The translations under genes and the position numbers were made by a program. The notes beneath the pieces are model-generated. The model had not been told where the DNA came from and did no database searches. It saw only the letters and a program-made list of their open reading frames with translations. Shown here one piece after another: positions 43,764 through 54,949 of a DNA stretch of 64,000 nucleotides. The stretch lies in assembly GCA_013368325.1 (NCBI GenBank), contig JAACJK010000163.1, positions 1,798,001 to 1,862,000 of the forward strand, in the 5' to 3' direction. This DNA is from Ephemerocybe angulata (taxonomy: Eukaryota; Basidiomycota; Agaricomycetes; Agaricales; Psathyrellaceae). Every line of letters starts with the position of its first letter. Within the stretch, counting starts at the first letter, position 1.

Positions 43764-44031
43764 CCGTCAGCTGCTCTCTATCTCTCGTAGGATGCCAAAT
43801 ATTACGTTCGTTCCACTTGCTGTACATGGATTGGTTCGTTGTTCTAACAAGACTCGTGATCTTCGATGCTACCCTCCGATTTGCCCTATTTGTCTTCCCA
43901 CTGGTGCGCTCTTCAGGACCACATCCTACATCTTCGGTTTCTAAGCTAGACCTCTCTTGATCACCCCACCCGGTGATCTAATGCTTCAATATCCTCCTTG
44001 TGTCTGGTCATAGAGAGGAAGCGCCCGCCTC

Positions 44032-44560
44032 TCAAAGCTGGAGAATCGGCGAACCATGCGTCCTCGCCCAGATTATGGACAGCCATCTGAATGCAGGCCA
44101 GTTAGCATCTGGTCGAGAAGGTTGCAGGCGGAGGGGCTTACTCTCCGATGCTGGTGAGGAGCATCTCCCCCTCGTGTCTGGGTATATTGATGAAAGCAAG
44201 GTGATCTGTAGTATTACTCCTGTGATACTTTGCGACGACCACGTTCCCCACCCAAAGTTGTCTATATATATCCAATATGCTCATGTTTATAGGTGCAGCG
44301 GCGACATTCCTGTCGACGTAGACTCTATATGAGAATGGAAGGGATCTACCCGATCCTGGCTCGGTGGAAAACAAAATACTGTAAGCACCGTTGGGGAACC
44401 ACGGTTCTTCTAGGTGAATGTCTTCCACTATCAGGTCGTCCACGATTCTCGCTGAAGTGGGAACCTGCCACACCTCGCCCACGGTGGCATCGTGTCTTAA
44501 CACTATTACGTCCAGTTTCTTGATCTGTGGAGGGTGGAGGAGATGAGGCCAGTAAGGCAT
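44032..44560 (-). CDS. unrecognised protein, 157 aa, two exons (cluster gene L)
   Basis: Exon 1 is 44560-44142 and exon 2 is 44086-44032; phase fits and 158 codons close. The long first exon has consistent amino-acid composition with many Val/Ile residues and beta-like alternation (KKLDVIVLRHDATVGEVWQV, FSYRVYVDRNVAA). No motif recognised. An upstream exon is possible because a CCACAG acceptor lies just inside the frame. Confidence 0.58.
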
Positions 44561-45044
44561 GGCTCAGTCAACACGCAGGCAACGTATAGTACCCTAGCCA
44601 AACTCTCACCTTTAAGGCTCCAGGACGCGCGTCGCAACCGGGAAGGTGCTTAGGTTGTGGCATGACGATCAAAGTAAGACAGAATAGTCAATCCTTCTGG
44701 ACGAACACCGGACTGGATACGGATGATCGGATGCTCACTTCGAGGAATTTAGGGACTACTTGCCAGTACGTTGTTTGCATGGTTCTCGAACTTACAGATG
44801 TGGTGTGCTTTGGATGGTGGTCTGCTGGTACTTATAAACATTCTCTCTGGTCCAACCTACTCTCCGACTCTGGATACGTCTCATGAGGTACGGTGGAGCC
44901 CGGGCCCCCCGCCTTTTACCAAATTCGACTTGTGCGAGTTCAGAAGATCCTCTGGAGGCCCTTTCAAGATATTATTTAGTTCTGGATCCGCACGATACAC
45001 TTGAGGTGAAGCTATGAATACAGTTAAAAGGCTCTGTCTTCAGC
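44561..45044. other. possible coding fragments, unresolved
   Basis: Plus-strand frames at 44662-44886 and 44771-45004 and a GTACG..CAG pair near 44767-44798 hint at a small gene. No path from an ATG to a stop is clearly better than the others. Confidence 0.3.
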
Positions 45045-45587
45045 TCATAACTGGTTAGCGCGTTTCCAAAGTCTCCTTATAGCCATGGGAGTACCTGGAA
45101 CTAAGGCCGAATGGGTCAGCAGCTACATCGGGCATCCTCGAGATCAACCAACTTACCTCCATACATAGGGTTCGCCTATAACGAGATAGGTTCCCTCCTC
45201 ATCGTGAAGCATTCCCCAATCTAGTACTTCGAACGATGACCCTTTGTATGACGCCCTCGGCTCAAGAGGGTCTGTAACGGGTCAGTTCAGTGTCTTTCTC
45301 CATCGATGGATATGCCATCTGACCCACGTACCTTCTCTTCTCCTCTTGATCACCCAACAATGGCGGTCCCCGAAAAACCTGGACCCCAGTTCCGCGTTCG
45401 GATAAAGCTGAAAGGCAATTGGGGGTCCAGCGACGATGGACAAAACCTTATCATGGTATCTCCCTTTAATAACCTGCTCCGTATCGTTGCTATCCGGTGT
45501 TATAAGCCGGCGGTTTCGAAGTGTAAACGCTAGCCCTTGTTGGAAGGTGCTGTTGGCGAAGGGTGCTACGCATCGTGCCCCGCTCAT
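45045..45587 (-). CDS. unrecognised protein, 133 aa, three exons (cluster gene N)
   Basis: Exons are 45587-45332, 45271-45157 and 45075-45045; both junctions keep phase and 134 codons close. The product is mixed, with beta-like runs (KVLSIVAGPPIAFQLY, TYLVIGEPYVW) and a basic centre (VIKRRRED) and C-terminus (RRLWKRANQL). It is reminiscent in size and style of other small products of this cluster. No recognised family. Confidence 0.6.
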
Positions 45588-45799
45588 GAAGCAGGCAAGA
45601 GATGCTGTGGGTAATAATTAGTTTCCAAGAAGAGGATAATTAAGCACGAGGCCATCTGTGATCAGATAGCAAAGACGACAATTCAATCATAATCGCGCCG
45701 ACGACTCGGATTGTGATATAGAGGAGGGAGGCTACATTGGCTTTCGGGCGCGTGAGGACTTATTTATGCCCAGAGTAGACGATGGGTAAGATGGAAGCC

Positions 45800-46585
45800 T
45801 CAGATGAAAAAGCCTCTGGCGGAGGAAGCCCGCTCAACAGCCGACGGCGATTCGCAACAGGGCGACAGCCTTTCATACTCGAGATAGAGGCGATCAAGGT
45901 CCGAGAGCTTATAACAGGACTCACATAAGGAGGTTGCCAGGACATGTCTGTACGGTTCGCAGCGAATCAGGTGGAGGTTAATTGTGGTGGAAGTTCCGCC
46001 GCAGGAGGACGGGCGAGTAAACCTAAACTTATAGCCTAGGTGTTCCTCGGAGGACCAGCTTTGGTCCGCAGCTGAAGACCATGTGTCCGTCCTGGTGCTC
46101 GTTTGGTGCACAATGTTTCCGATCCTCTCATGCATCGTCACCTGCATCCAGGACCGTCGAGTAGGGGTGACCCGAGGGTGTTTGGTTACGAGGTCATAAC
46201 CCTGGGTTTGTATGAAGCGTTGGAGTGGATAGAACTGCGCGAGGGTGGTGCATATATCCAAAGGGCAAGTGCGGGCCGTCCTTCGAAGGTAGAATCTGAG
46301 TACCGATTCGCCGTAGATCATGGCTGTATCTTCGTCCATCATAGATAGCAGCATTAGGGGGTGCTTTACGTATGTCAAGGCAAATTTTAGCATGTTCCAG
46401 GCGGAATGGGTATACCAGTCCATCCAGACCCGTAACCGTCTGTTGAGGCTGCCGAGAACGAAAATAGTATGTTCGTCCATATGGAGAAGTATGCACTTCG
46501 CGTCTTCGTCCCTCATCGTCAGGAGGAATAGCTCAAGAGGGCTAAGGAGAGGGGAGATGGCGAAGGGCGTGGATTTGCGACTCAT
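45800..46585 (-). CDS. F-box / nucleotidyltransferase-like family protein, 261 aa
   Basis: The frame opens earlier at a non-ATG codon; the first ATG is 46585. A TTAAAAAG TATA-like site is near 46650. The N-terminal region (PLELFLLTMRDEDAKCILLHMDEHTIFVLGSLNRRLRVWM) is F-box-like. It is followed by a segment resembling the GSxALRF..LDIYV-type nucleotidyltransferase-like block of a large basidiomycete family, here with ESVLRFY and PLDICT, so the usual Gly-Ser and Asp-x-Asp pairs are eroded. A GTGAGT donor inside the last 50 codons means the true C-terminus may lie in a later exon. Confidence 0.55.
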   Translation of the reverse strand: MSRKSTPFAISPLLSPLELFLLTMRDEDAKCILLHMDEHTIFVLGSLNRRLRVWMDWYTHSAWNMLKFALTYVKHPLMLLSMMDEDTAMIYGESVLRFYLRRTARTCPLDICTTLAQFYPLQRFIQTQGYDLVTKHPRVTPTRRSWMQVTMHERIGNIVHQTSTRTDTWSSAADQSWSSEEHLGYKFRFTRPSSCGGTSTTINLHLIRCEPYRHVLATSLCESCYKLSDLDRLYLEYERLSPCCESPSAVERASSARGFFI

Positions 46586-47592
46586 GGGAGGTGAAGGCAA
46601 TGCTGCTCGCAAGCGTGTGGGGGAGAGAATACATCAATATCCTCGGCTTTTTAACCTTTAGTCCCAGGCCGCGTCCGGCTTATCCCAGTATAGCATTTGA
46701 ATCAGATGGCGCGGATAGGGTTATGGTTGTCCAAAATCAATGATGGCATTTGGATCGCCTGCTTCATCTGCTTCAGTTCTTCTTTCAGCTCTGAGTCTAC
46801 GGTGACCTACCACTGGCACCCAGTATAACCCAGTGCAACACAGTGTCCGTGCTTCACCTCCTTCTCCAAGCCATTAGTCTCTAACCCTTTTCGGTCACGT
46901 CGTTCAGCCAGGAATGTATATTTTACTTTCCCGAAGAGGCGTAGAACTCAGAGCAGAACATGGCATAGGATGGGGCCTATCGAGCGTATGGCTGACCTCG
47001 CCCGTCAGGTGTCAGCCCATAACCAGTCAGATAAAAGTAACACAGACATTCAGCGAAGAACGCGGCTCGTCCGTCTGGGTCGATGGTTCATATTCATCTA
47101 GATCTGATCTGGCGCACCCGCTGCTTCAGACCTCTATGGTCTGATAGCCATATCTTATGACCTGGCATTTTTCGAGCTAATTGACGCCCCACAGACTCCC
47201 CATATCAATGAATTGCTGTTCAAGCACCAGCATCGGATTTGTAACGACCGAAAGCTATTGGGATAACTTCCTTCTACTTGGAACACCCAGCCGCATACCG
47301 TCCGTTCAGGTTCGTACATTCCGTACCTTGATACATTAGAAGGTGCTGAAAAGGCTACCGGACAGACATGAGGCTTATACTACCAGGCCCACCTTGGAGA
47401 CTCTCCGGGCAGAACGACCACTGCCATAAGGATATAGGATTTGTCCCGCCTCTGACACTCTATCCTTTACTGTAGAGCAGGAACCTAAGTACCTCTTTAG
47501 GGCGAAGAGTTCCCCACGTCCTCTCCCATCCCTTTTTTCCTCATAAGCAGCGAGTATTTCCCTGATATTCTTCCTCCACCACAGTCCACGCC
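46586..47592. other. intergenic, with a possible 76-codon frame
   Basis: An ATG-started frame at 46914-47144 (+) encodes 76 residues of reasonable composition, but no promoter or splice support was found. The rest, immediately upstream of the RNR large-subunit gene, holds no clear feature. Confidence 0.3.
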
Positions 47593-50500
47593 ATGGGCTC
47601 TGTTCCAGTTCACCCCGGCTTCATGTCCACCAACTTGTCGTACGTGATAAAGAGAGGTTAGTCGAACTCACTTATGTTCCACGCTGAATACGACTGATCT
47701 TGCCGACCAGATGGGTCTGTATATCTCTTGGGTTAGGTTGCGGTCGGTTCTAATCCATAACTCTCTGCTAGACAAACAGAAGTCTTCGATCCTGAGAAGG
47801 TGCAGTTGGCGTTTTCGGCGGCTGCCTTTATACGGCGTGACTGGATCCCAACCCCGCTGACCTCTTCGTCTCTTTTTCAAGACCATCAACAGGCTTCACA
47901 ATGTACCGTATCCTTCCATCCTCTCAGTGGGCTCTCGGTTTGTAATTACTCGCTGACTATGTTGCACATCAGGCCATAGATAGGTTCGGCGTCGTATCCT
48001 CAGACTTGGAGGCTTTCTACAAGTGAGTTTCTAGCCGTTGTCTCATCCGCGTTACCCAGTGGCTAGTATACTTCTTCTACCTCCGCCTCTTAGTCCTCGA
48101 TATCTATCTCAGTCAGCGTCCACTGACCGATGGGCTCCCACCCATACAGGATAACTAGCCTGGTGTGCAGCAAGATTGGTCTCACCGTTCAGAGTAAAGA
48201 CCTCGATGTGAGGGACACCTTGTCATTTATTTTTGCACGATCTAACTAACTCCCGCACAGTCCATGCTGGCTGACGCCGCGGCCACTATCAACTCGGCCG
48301 ACCCTGTCTACCCGTTGGTGGCTAGGACATTGCTTATTGACAAGATTCACAAGGAAGCAGGGGGTAGTTTCTCCGCATCTATGGAGGCTGCCTATAACTT
48401 GTCCTTCGTCTCCCGGTCTTTTTACTCTATCGTCGAAGCCCACAAGGCTGAGCTGGACATCATGATTGAGGATCGATATGACGAAATGTTTACCTAGTAA
48501 GCGTATTTCATTATCGCTCATTGCACTTCCCCCATTCCGACCTCTTACCCTATAACAGCTCCTCCTTGGGTGTCTTCCTTCGTCGCTACATCATCAGATC
48601 GGACCGAGGAGCGGTGGAGCGCCCTCAACATACGTTCTTGAGGGCGGCACTCCAGATGCATCCCGACGACCTAGCCAGCGTTCGAATTGCCTACGAGCAT
48701 ATGGCTCAGCATAAGTACCTCCCAGCTTCCCCTATACTAATCTATAGTGGGACCGATTACCCTGCTTTGAGCTCGTCTTACATCTTGCCGGCCGGCGGGT
48801 CCCCACTGAAGCTATTCGACACCTTGAAACACATAGGAGAAGCAACCATGAACGGAGGAGGATTGGGAATAGGGCTAGGTGCCATTCCCGCTAAAGGGTT
48901 CGTGCTTATTTGTTCGCTAGGTAATCACCATCTCTGATTTCAACCCTTAGTACCTTAGATGGAGTGGTGCCCAGGGCAGGCCTCGTCTCTACTTTGAAGC
49001 TGTTAGACGCAGCTATGCCTATTCTCAACGAAGGTCAGAATGTGCGGCCTGCGGCAATGACCAATTTCGTTGAGATATGGCATGCGGACATCTTGTCGTT
49101 CGTGGAGATGAAGCGGACGGGCGGCCCGGAGAGGGCTAGAGCGAGGGAATTGTCTTACTGCTTGTGGATCAACGACTTATTGTAAGTCGCGTGTGTAACC
49201 TCCATCCTCGTTGTACCAAGAGGCTCAGTCCCTTTCCTTCTATTCAGCATGCAGCGGGTGGCAGAAAATGAGCCTTGGACGCTCTTTTGTCCTACCAAGG
49301 CACCTGGTTTACTTTCCAAGCATGGGGAGGATTTCGCGGAGGAGTACCGACGTCTCGAGCTCGAAGGCTTGGGGTCAAGGACCGTGCGCGCTAGAGATGT
49401 TTGGCGGCTTATACTCTTGATGATCCTTACTACCGGAGGGCCAGCTATCATGTACAAGGATGCTGTAAACGGTGAGCTGTTGCTTGGTTCGCCTCCGCCC
49501 TTATATTTACTAAGCTCTTATATTCGTTAGCCAAATCTAACCAGTCGCATTTAGGCGTCATCTCGCAATCCGGTACATGCATGGAGAACACACAGTTCTG
49601 CGACGCCCATGAGATAGCCGTGTGCCTCTATGCGTCGCTGATTCTCCCTTCGTTCGTCTCTCCGGATCGTAGGTTCAGATACGACCTTTTGGAGGGCGTG
49701 ACTCGCCAGACCGTCAGGTCTCTCACCCGCTCGTGGGGGGAGGCCCATCTTCCTCTCCATTCCGCCAGGGCTTCGGCTCGCTCCCATCGCCCGTTGGGTA
49801 TCGGTATGCAAGGGTTGGCTGATACACTGGCTATGATGTCCGCTCCTTTCGACTCTGCCCTTGCTAGGGGGATAAGCGAGAAGATATCGGAGACCATCCA
49901 CTTCGCAGCTATAGATGAAAGCTGTGATCTGGTCAGTGTATACGGGCCGCACCCCAGTTTCCGAGGCAGCCCAGCCTCCAAGGGACAATTCCAGCATGAT
50001 CTTTGGACCGATGCGCCCTCCCTTGAACGATATCCTTGGGACGAGACTCGAACCAAGATGAAGAACGGGATGGCCAACGCGTTGTTGACTGTCGTTATGC
50101 CTACGGCCGGGACGTCTCAGATATCTGGCTACACGGAAGGTGTCGAACCGTTCCCAAGGTAAGTTATCTGCCCCCTCTTTAGTTGGCCCTTCTAACTGAA
50201 CTCTTCTAATACCATGTAGTCTGGCCAGAACGAGGACAGTCCGCGGCTTCGGGCAGACGACAGCCTTCCCTCAACACTTGGTAGACTCTCTGGATGACTA
50301 CGGATTGTGGACTGACGAAATCAGAGACCGAATCATAGCCAACAACGGTGGGCTCGCTATTCTCTGCTCTTTCCTATATATTTCCACTCACACCTGGTCC
50401 ATATAGGCTCCGTCCAGGCGATCCAAGAGATCCCTATCTTCCTTCGAGACATGTATCGCACATGTTGGGAAATCGAACCATACGCACCTATCCGGATGGC

Positions 50501-50916
50501 AACTGATAGAGGAAGATTCGTCTGCCAGAGTCAATCGCTCACCCTATATGTTTCGCCTCCTTCGATCAACAGCTTGGTGCGTACTTTGCGATCTATGTCC
50601 TAATATTGGTATCGCTGACGTCTAATACCTTCTTTAGAGCCGTCAATTGATACACGCTTGGTGGGCTGGCCTCAAGACGGGTATGTATTATATCCAGACC
50701 AGTCCGTCTATTATAGGCCAAGGCGCAGGATCCTTGGACGGCGAAGGCGACGAGGATTTGACCAACTTCCTCTTGGCTGAAGTTCTAGCGTCGGAAGCGT
50801 GCCAAGTCGACCCAGAAGAGTCGGGGGCTGGGGACGAAATCGAGGACACATCCATCACCCCAGCTTCACCTTTAGACGGATTCATCACCCCTGCACCTTT
50901 CTCAGATCTCTCCTGA
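47593..50916 (+). CDS. divergent ribonucleotide reductase large subunit (R1), 856 aa, 13 exons
   Basis: Exons: 47593-47656, 47711-47731, 47780-47907, 47973-48022, 48150-48207, 48261-48496, 48559-48920, 48959-49181, 49248-49471, 49531-50158, 50220-50347, 50407-50576, 50638-50916. They close exactly at 857 codons. Visible parts: an ATP-cone (VIKRDG..FDPEKVQLA), the R1 N-terminal domain and the barrel with ERPQHTFLRAAL, NAKSNQSHLG, MPTAGTSQI and GLKTGMYY (Tyr781, Tyr782). Family knowledge: R1 reduces ribonucleotides with a thiyl radical. Kept: thiyl Cys472, Glu474, Cys487. Lost: the first redox Cys (LSSC in the family) is Ser259, the active-site Asn is Gly470, and the C-terminal Cys pair is absent. 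Either it is non-reductive/regulatory or it uses another reductant. Confidence 0.92.
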
Positions 50917-51400
50917 ATGCCAGTCGCTTTTAACTCTGTCTATGTTGATACTGATGCTATTCTCCCTCTTGTATTGAGCGCCAGCCGCGAATGTTTCTAC
51001 TCATGTCCATTTTCTGCCAATTGTATAACGCCCATTGATATCTACCGAACCTCTAGACTGAACTTAAGTGGCTGAACCTCACTCTGTCTACGGATATAGT
51101 CGTTTGTAATGGTGGGTCAAAATACGGTGAGAGTTCAGCCTGACAGCAAGTCACCGACCTCAAGAACGAGAACGGGTACCCTGTGACCCGCTTGGTCCAT
51201 CGACTGAGCGCTTTTAGCTACTTTCAGTACGTGCAAACAGGGCGCTAATGTATTGGAACTTGACGTACGAATATAATTTAGATATTGTATATATACATTA
51301 GCTCCCACTGGGTAATTTGAAGGATCTAATGCTACCTAATGGAAGTGCAGTCTGAGGAACCGCATAATACAAGTTACGAACCGTATAGGTCGTATGGGAT
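50917..51400. other. intergenic gap
   Basis: This is the gap between the convergent RNR large-subunit gene and the F-box/NTase-like gene. AT-rich stretch near 51.27-51.3 kb (ATATATAC). No gene. Confidence 0.45.
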
Positions 51401-52592
51401 CTACCTCAAGATGTGCCAGGGATATATGTAGTCCCACAGCTCAGGTTCATAAATCCCTAGACGAAAGCGATCGGTAGCATGCCCTAATCCACCCTCCGGA
51501 ATCCAGCTTAGGTCGAACTTTATCTTATCCAATTCAGGAATGCGGTAGATGGAGTAGGTCGCGTCTAGGCCTATGACACTGTGCCGACCAAGGTCTAGGA
51601 GTTCGAACGTCAGCATAGTACTAACCGGAAGGGCGTTATGCAACCTATGGCAATATGGATTGGGGGAGTGCTCACCTTTAAACAGGATCGTCCAACATCT
51701 GCTATCCCCTAGGCTTCTCGCTGCGAGCTCGATAGAGGGCCGAAGGGATTGGGTGTCAAACGTGAAACCCCTCTTTTCATACTTCGTCCTCCACATAGGT
51801 TTCTGGATATCTCCTATCCTACGCCGACTCGAAATGTAGCCCACCCGCTTCAAAAATGTAGTCCTAGGGAATATGGCCACCGCTTCTCGATAAGTTATGA
51901 AATTCATGACCAAGGCTGAGGTGGGCACGTAGGCGGTTACTGAAAGGCTCCCAAGACAATAGAATGGACTCACTGGAATGGAAGTTGTGTAGTACATGAT
52001 GGATCGGGTCCTGCGCCAAAACTATCACTTGCGCCTTTAGCATCGTACTCCCTGGACCTGGCTTGTCGAAATCGAAGACGGCCAATAATCCCTGAGGTCC
52101 ACCTCCGGAACAGAACCGTTTTGTGGTTGACAAAGATTGGAGATCGGATAGGAGAGGATAGCCGCCTCCCCTGAGTTGTACATCCCTCCTATATCCGGAC
52201 TCGAGCAGATAGACGATGATCGTCATGGCTCCCGCAAGCCGAACGTATATGTCCAGATCGCAAGCAATATTGGGCGACTGGCGATCGAAGAACCTGAGCG
52301 CTTGGGATCCAGACACGACAGCCCCGCTCACGGCCATAACCCCTCGGAATATGGTTGGGGGCTGGAACCACGGTTCGAGGAAGGTATTGATATTCCACGC
52401 GCCCTCGGAGTAGATAGTTGCATATTCTTTCAAAATAGAGGAAGCGCAGCTGAGCTGTACGATGTCGGGTTTGCTGAGCCAGAGGAACAGCTGATTGCGA
52501 AGGGAGTTACTGGATAGTAGCAAGAATTTCTCGATGGTCGATAGGCCGCAGGTCAAGGGTCGGGAGCGGGTGGAGGTACTGCAAGTAGCCAT
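51401..52592 (-). CDS. F-box / nucleotidyltransferase-like family protein, 385 aa, two exons
   Basis: Exons are 52592-51974 and 51939-51401; the 34-bp intron is among the shortest in the window but its position is supported by the family pattern (NFHS..ALVMNFITYREAVAIFPRTTF). A TATA box is 36 bp upstream. Residues of about 20-70 look like a degenerate F-box ending EGAWN. Then come SGSQALRFFDR and CDLDIYVRL, the GS...DxD-like signature of a nucleotidyltransferase-type fold widespread in Agaricomycetes. The family's activity is, as far as I know, undetermined. Confidence 0.72.
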
Positions 52593-52627
52593 GGTCAGCT
52601 AAGATGCGGACACGGAGATTGCACCTG

Positions 52628-52635
52628 AATATATA
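52628..52635 (-). promoter_or_regulatory. TATA box of the 385-aa F-box/NTase-like gene
   Basis: The minus strand reads TATATATT 36 bp before the ATG at 52592. Confidence 0.6.
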
Positions 52636-53282
52636 CCTGTTACAAGCAGACGCAGCTACCGGGTAATGGACAAGGGATGAGACGAATGGTATGCGGCAGG
52701 CGCCAAATTCAAGCTGCGCTACAACTACGTCACCTAAATAGGTTTGGAAGTCCGACGTCCCTGAATGGGCTGTGAACTTGTCCACCCATGCATCATCCCA
52801 AGCGCATTTAAGGACCATGAGTCGTCCCCTCCCGACAACGTACAACAAGATATGCATCAGGTTCAGACGAATAAAGGCTGGTGCGATATCACCTTGTTCA
52901 ATGGGCTAAAAGAGGTTAGCTGATACCTATACAGGTCCCCGAACGAACGATATGCATGGGGAGGGAAGCCGCCAGGAGGATATCTGAACAGAATGTCGAA
53001 ATCCCGACCCTCAAAACTCTATCCGGTATAGATCTACCATATTGAGGTTATCCATACTCGTCTATTATGGTAACAATTGAGCTACATCGGGCCTTAGCTC
53101 AAGTTTCGACGACCACGTCCTTGGCCATCCATTTACGACGGCTACGAATGGACGATAAGTGCAGATCGGAAGAGGATGCATCAGCTAAAGACAGACTCCT
53201 GACTCAGGATGAACACCCTGTATTACTCGGCTGAACTGTGCCTTGTCTCATTCTCGACACCTAGACAAGGGTCCAAATTACA
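52636..53282. other. intergenic, divergent promoter region
   Basis: This lies between the F-box/NTase-like gene (-) and the 471-aa gene (+). A 116-codon minus frame (52507-52857) overlaps the promoter and was not accepted. No other feature. Confidence 0.4.
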
Positions 53283-53290
53283 TATATAAG
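53283..53290 (+). promoter_or_regulatory. TATA box of the 471-aa gene
   Basis: TATATAAG lies 40 bp before the ATG at 53330. Confidence 0.65.
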
Positions 53291-53329
53291 GACCTCTGCC
53301 AATGTTGTGTCCTCTACCTCCCCTTCACG

Positions 53330-54949
53330 ATGTTCACAGAGCTCGAAGACCTCAAGCGCCTCCACAACGTTACTTGCTCCAGCAAGGAGACCCCCCTGAA
53401 TGATTTGGTCGGCACCCTCCAATCAAACCCTACACGATACGTCCTCAAACGGTCCACTTTACAGCAGTCCCACTGGCTGGTAAGTTCATCGCCGTCTATG
53501 CAGCGAAGGGTATACTTACACCCAATCCATGCCCCACTGTCAGATATGGGATACATTGACCAAGGAGTACGCTGTATTCACCCATGCGTTCGCGGTGAGA
53601 CAGGCTCTCCATCCAGGCACCGGCAACTTTGTACCTACAGGTCAGACGCCTCCCGAGGGATTACTGGAATCTCAGATGTATGTACATACACACTCGCCCA
53701 CTCCTCGTACTGTCTACCGGGTCAACTCATATCTCATTCCCTCGTCGTACAGCAAAGCTGAGCCGGGTCCGTATGCACAGTTGTCCCTGACGTTGGATGC
53801 ACGCCTCGATGAAAGTTTGCATGGGAAGTTATCGGTAAGTTCAATTCCGTCTGGTATGTTTGGCCGAATATACACAGACTGCATTTACACAGGTCATTGA
53901 AACATGGGCCAAAGCGGACACCGGGTTCGTCACGACTGGGAGGGCTAGAAACCCTTGGATGTCCCCGGTTTCCATTTCCAACAACGGGAGATACGTGGTC
54001 ACGTCCTCCCTGTTCATAGGGAAGACCGCGTTCAATTCGAAGGAAGACGGGATAGTGACTAAGTACAAGGTCCACCCGTGGGTGGCGAAGGCCTCTGCTT
54101 CTGAACCGATGTGGATACCTAATCCCAATCTCGTCAGAATCCTCCACCTGAACGATGACCGCACCTTAGTTGAACTCACCGAGTCGACCAATCCTTTGCT
54201 CCATTTAGGCGACATAGTGAAGATGACATTCAAATTCATCTTCACCTCCTACGGCCAATACTGGAATATGAGTTGCTGCCCAATCCAGATTATACGTCTC
54301 GGGCAGTTGGACAAATCGGTGTACGGGTTCATCCATAACCCTGAAGACCACGGTAGACTGGAGCTGCCTAAAGCCGGAGAGAAGCTGGTCGAGTTCTTCA
54401 GTGAGTCTTCCTTGGTTAATCGGGACATGTTCAAACCACACGCGAAGCACCTTTGACCCTTGCTGACATTTCGCTTGCTTAGATGCACCCCCTTGTATGC
54501 CCTCCGGCATTAATGGCTTCAATATCGCCTCAGCTGTCGACCATCTCAAGGTGCTTCCAGCAATCATCAACCTATCTGCTAAAGCACTCGTTTCTTTATC
54601 AGGTGTAGACGATACACCTAAAGAATACACGGCGTCCTTGGGCTCGCTGACACCGCTCAGTGGGAGTCTGAGCATATCAGATTGGGAAGACTCTACGAAG
54701 GGAGAAGAAGACAGCGACTTGTTGACGCCTAATACTGACTCTATAGTCAACGGTATATTGATTGCGTCGGGCGACGACGACGCAGATTCTTCACCAAACG
54801 CAGAAGATGGGGGCAAACCGATGCACAGCGGTGAGACAGATCCTCCCGCTATATCGAAGCAAGTAACGGCTGTGAGAGGGAAGAAGCGCTCCTCGAGCGG
54901 GCTGACATCTATGAAGACGAGAACTGTAAAACCTCGCACGGCGTTGTGA
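53330..54949 (+). CDS. unrecognised beta-rich protein, 471 aa (446 aa if an optional intron is spliced)
   Basis: Exons are 53330-53479, 53544-53834, 53893-54400 and 54483-54949, closing at 472 codons. A 75-bp segment (53678-53752) inside exon 2 has good GTATGT..ACAG ends and a length divisible by three, so either form stays in frame. Residues of about 150-320 look beta-rich (NGRYVVTSSLFIG, NLVRILHLNDDRTLVELTES, GDIVKMTFKFIF). I recall, without being able to verify, similar hypothetical proteins in mushroom genomes. The C-terminal third is acidic and Ser-rich, then ends basic (RGKKRSSSG..KTRTVKPRTAL). A nucleic-acid-binding role is speculative. The TATA box and first ATG fix the start. Confidence 0.72.
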
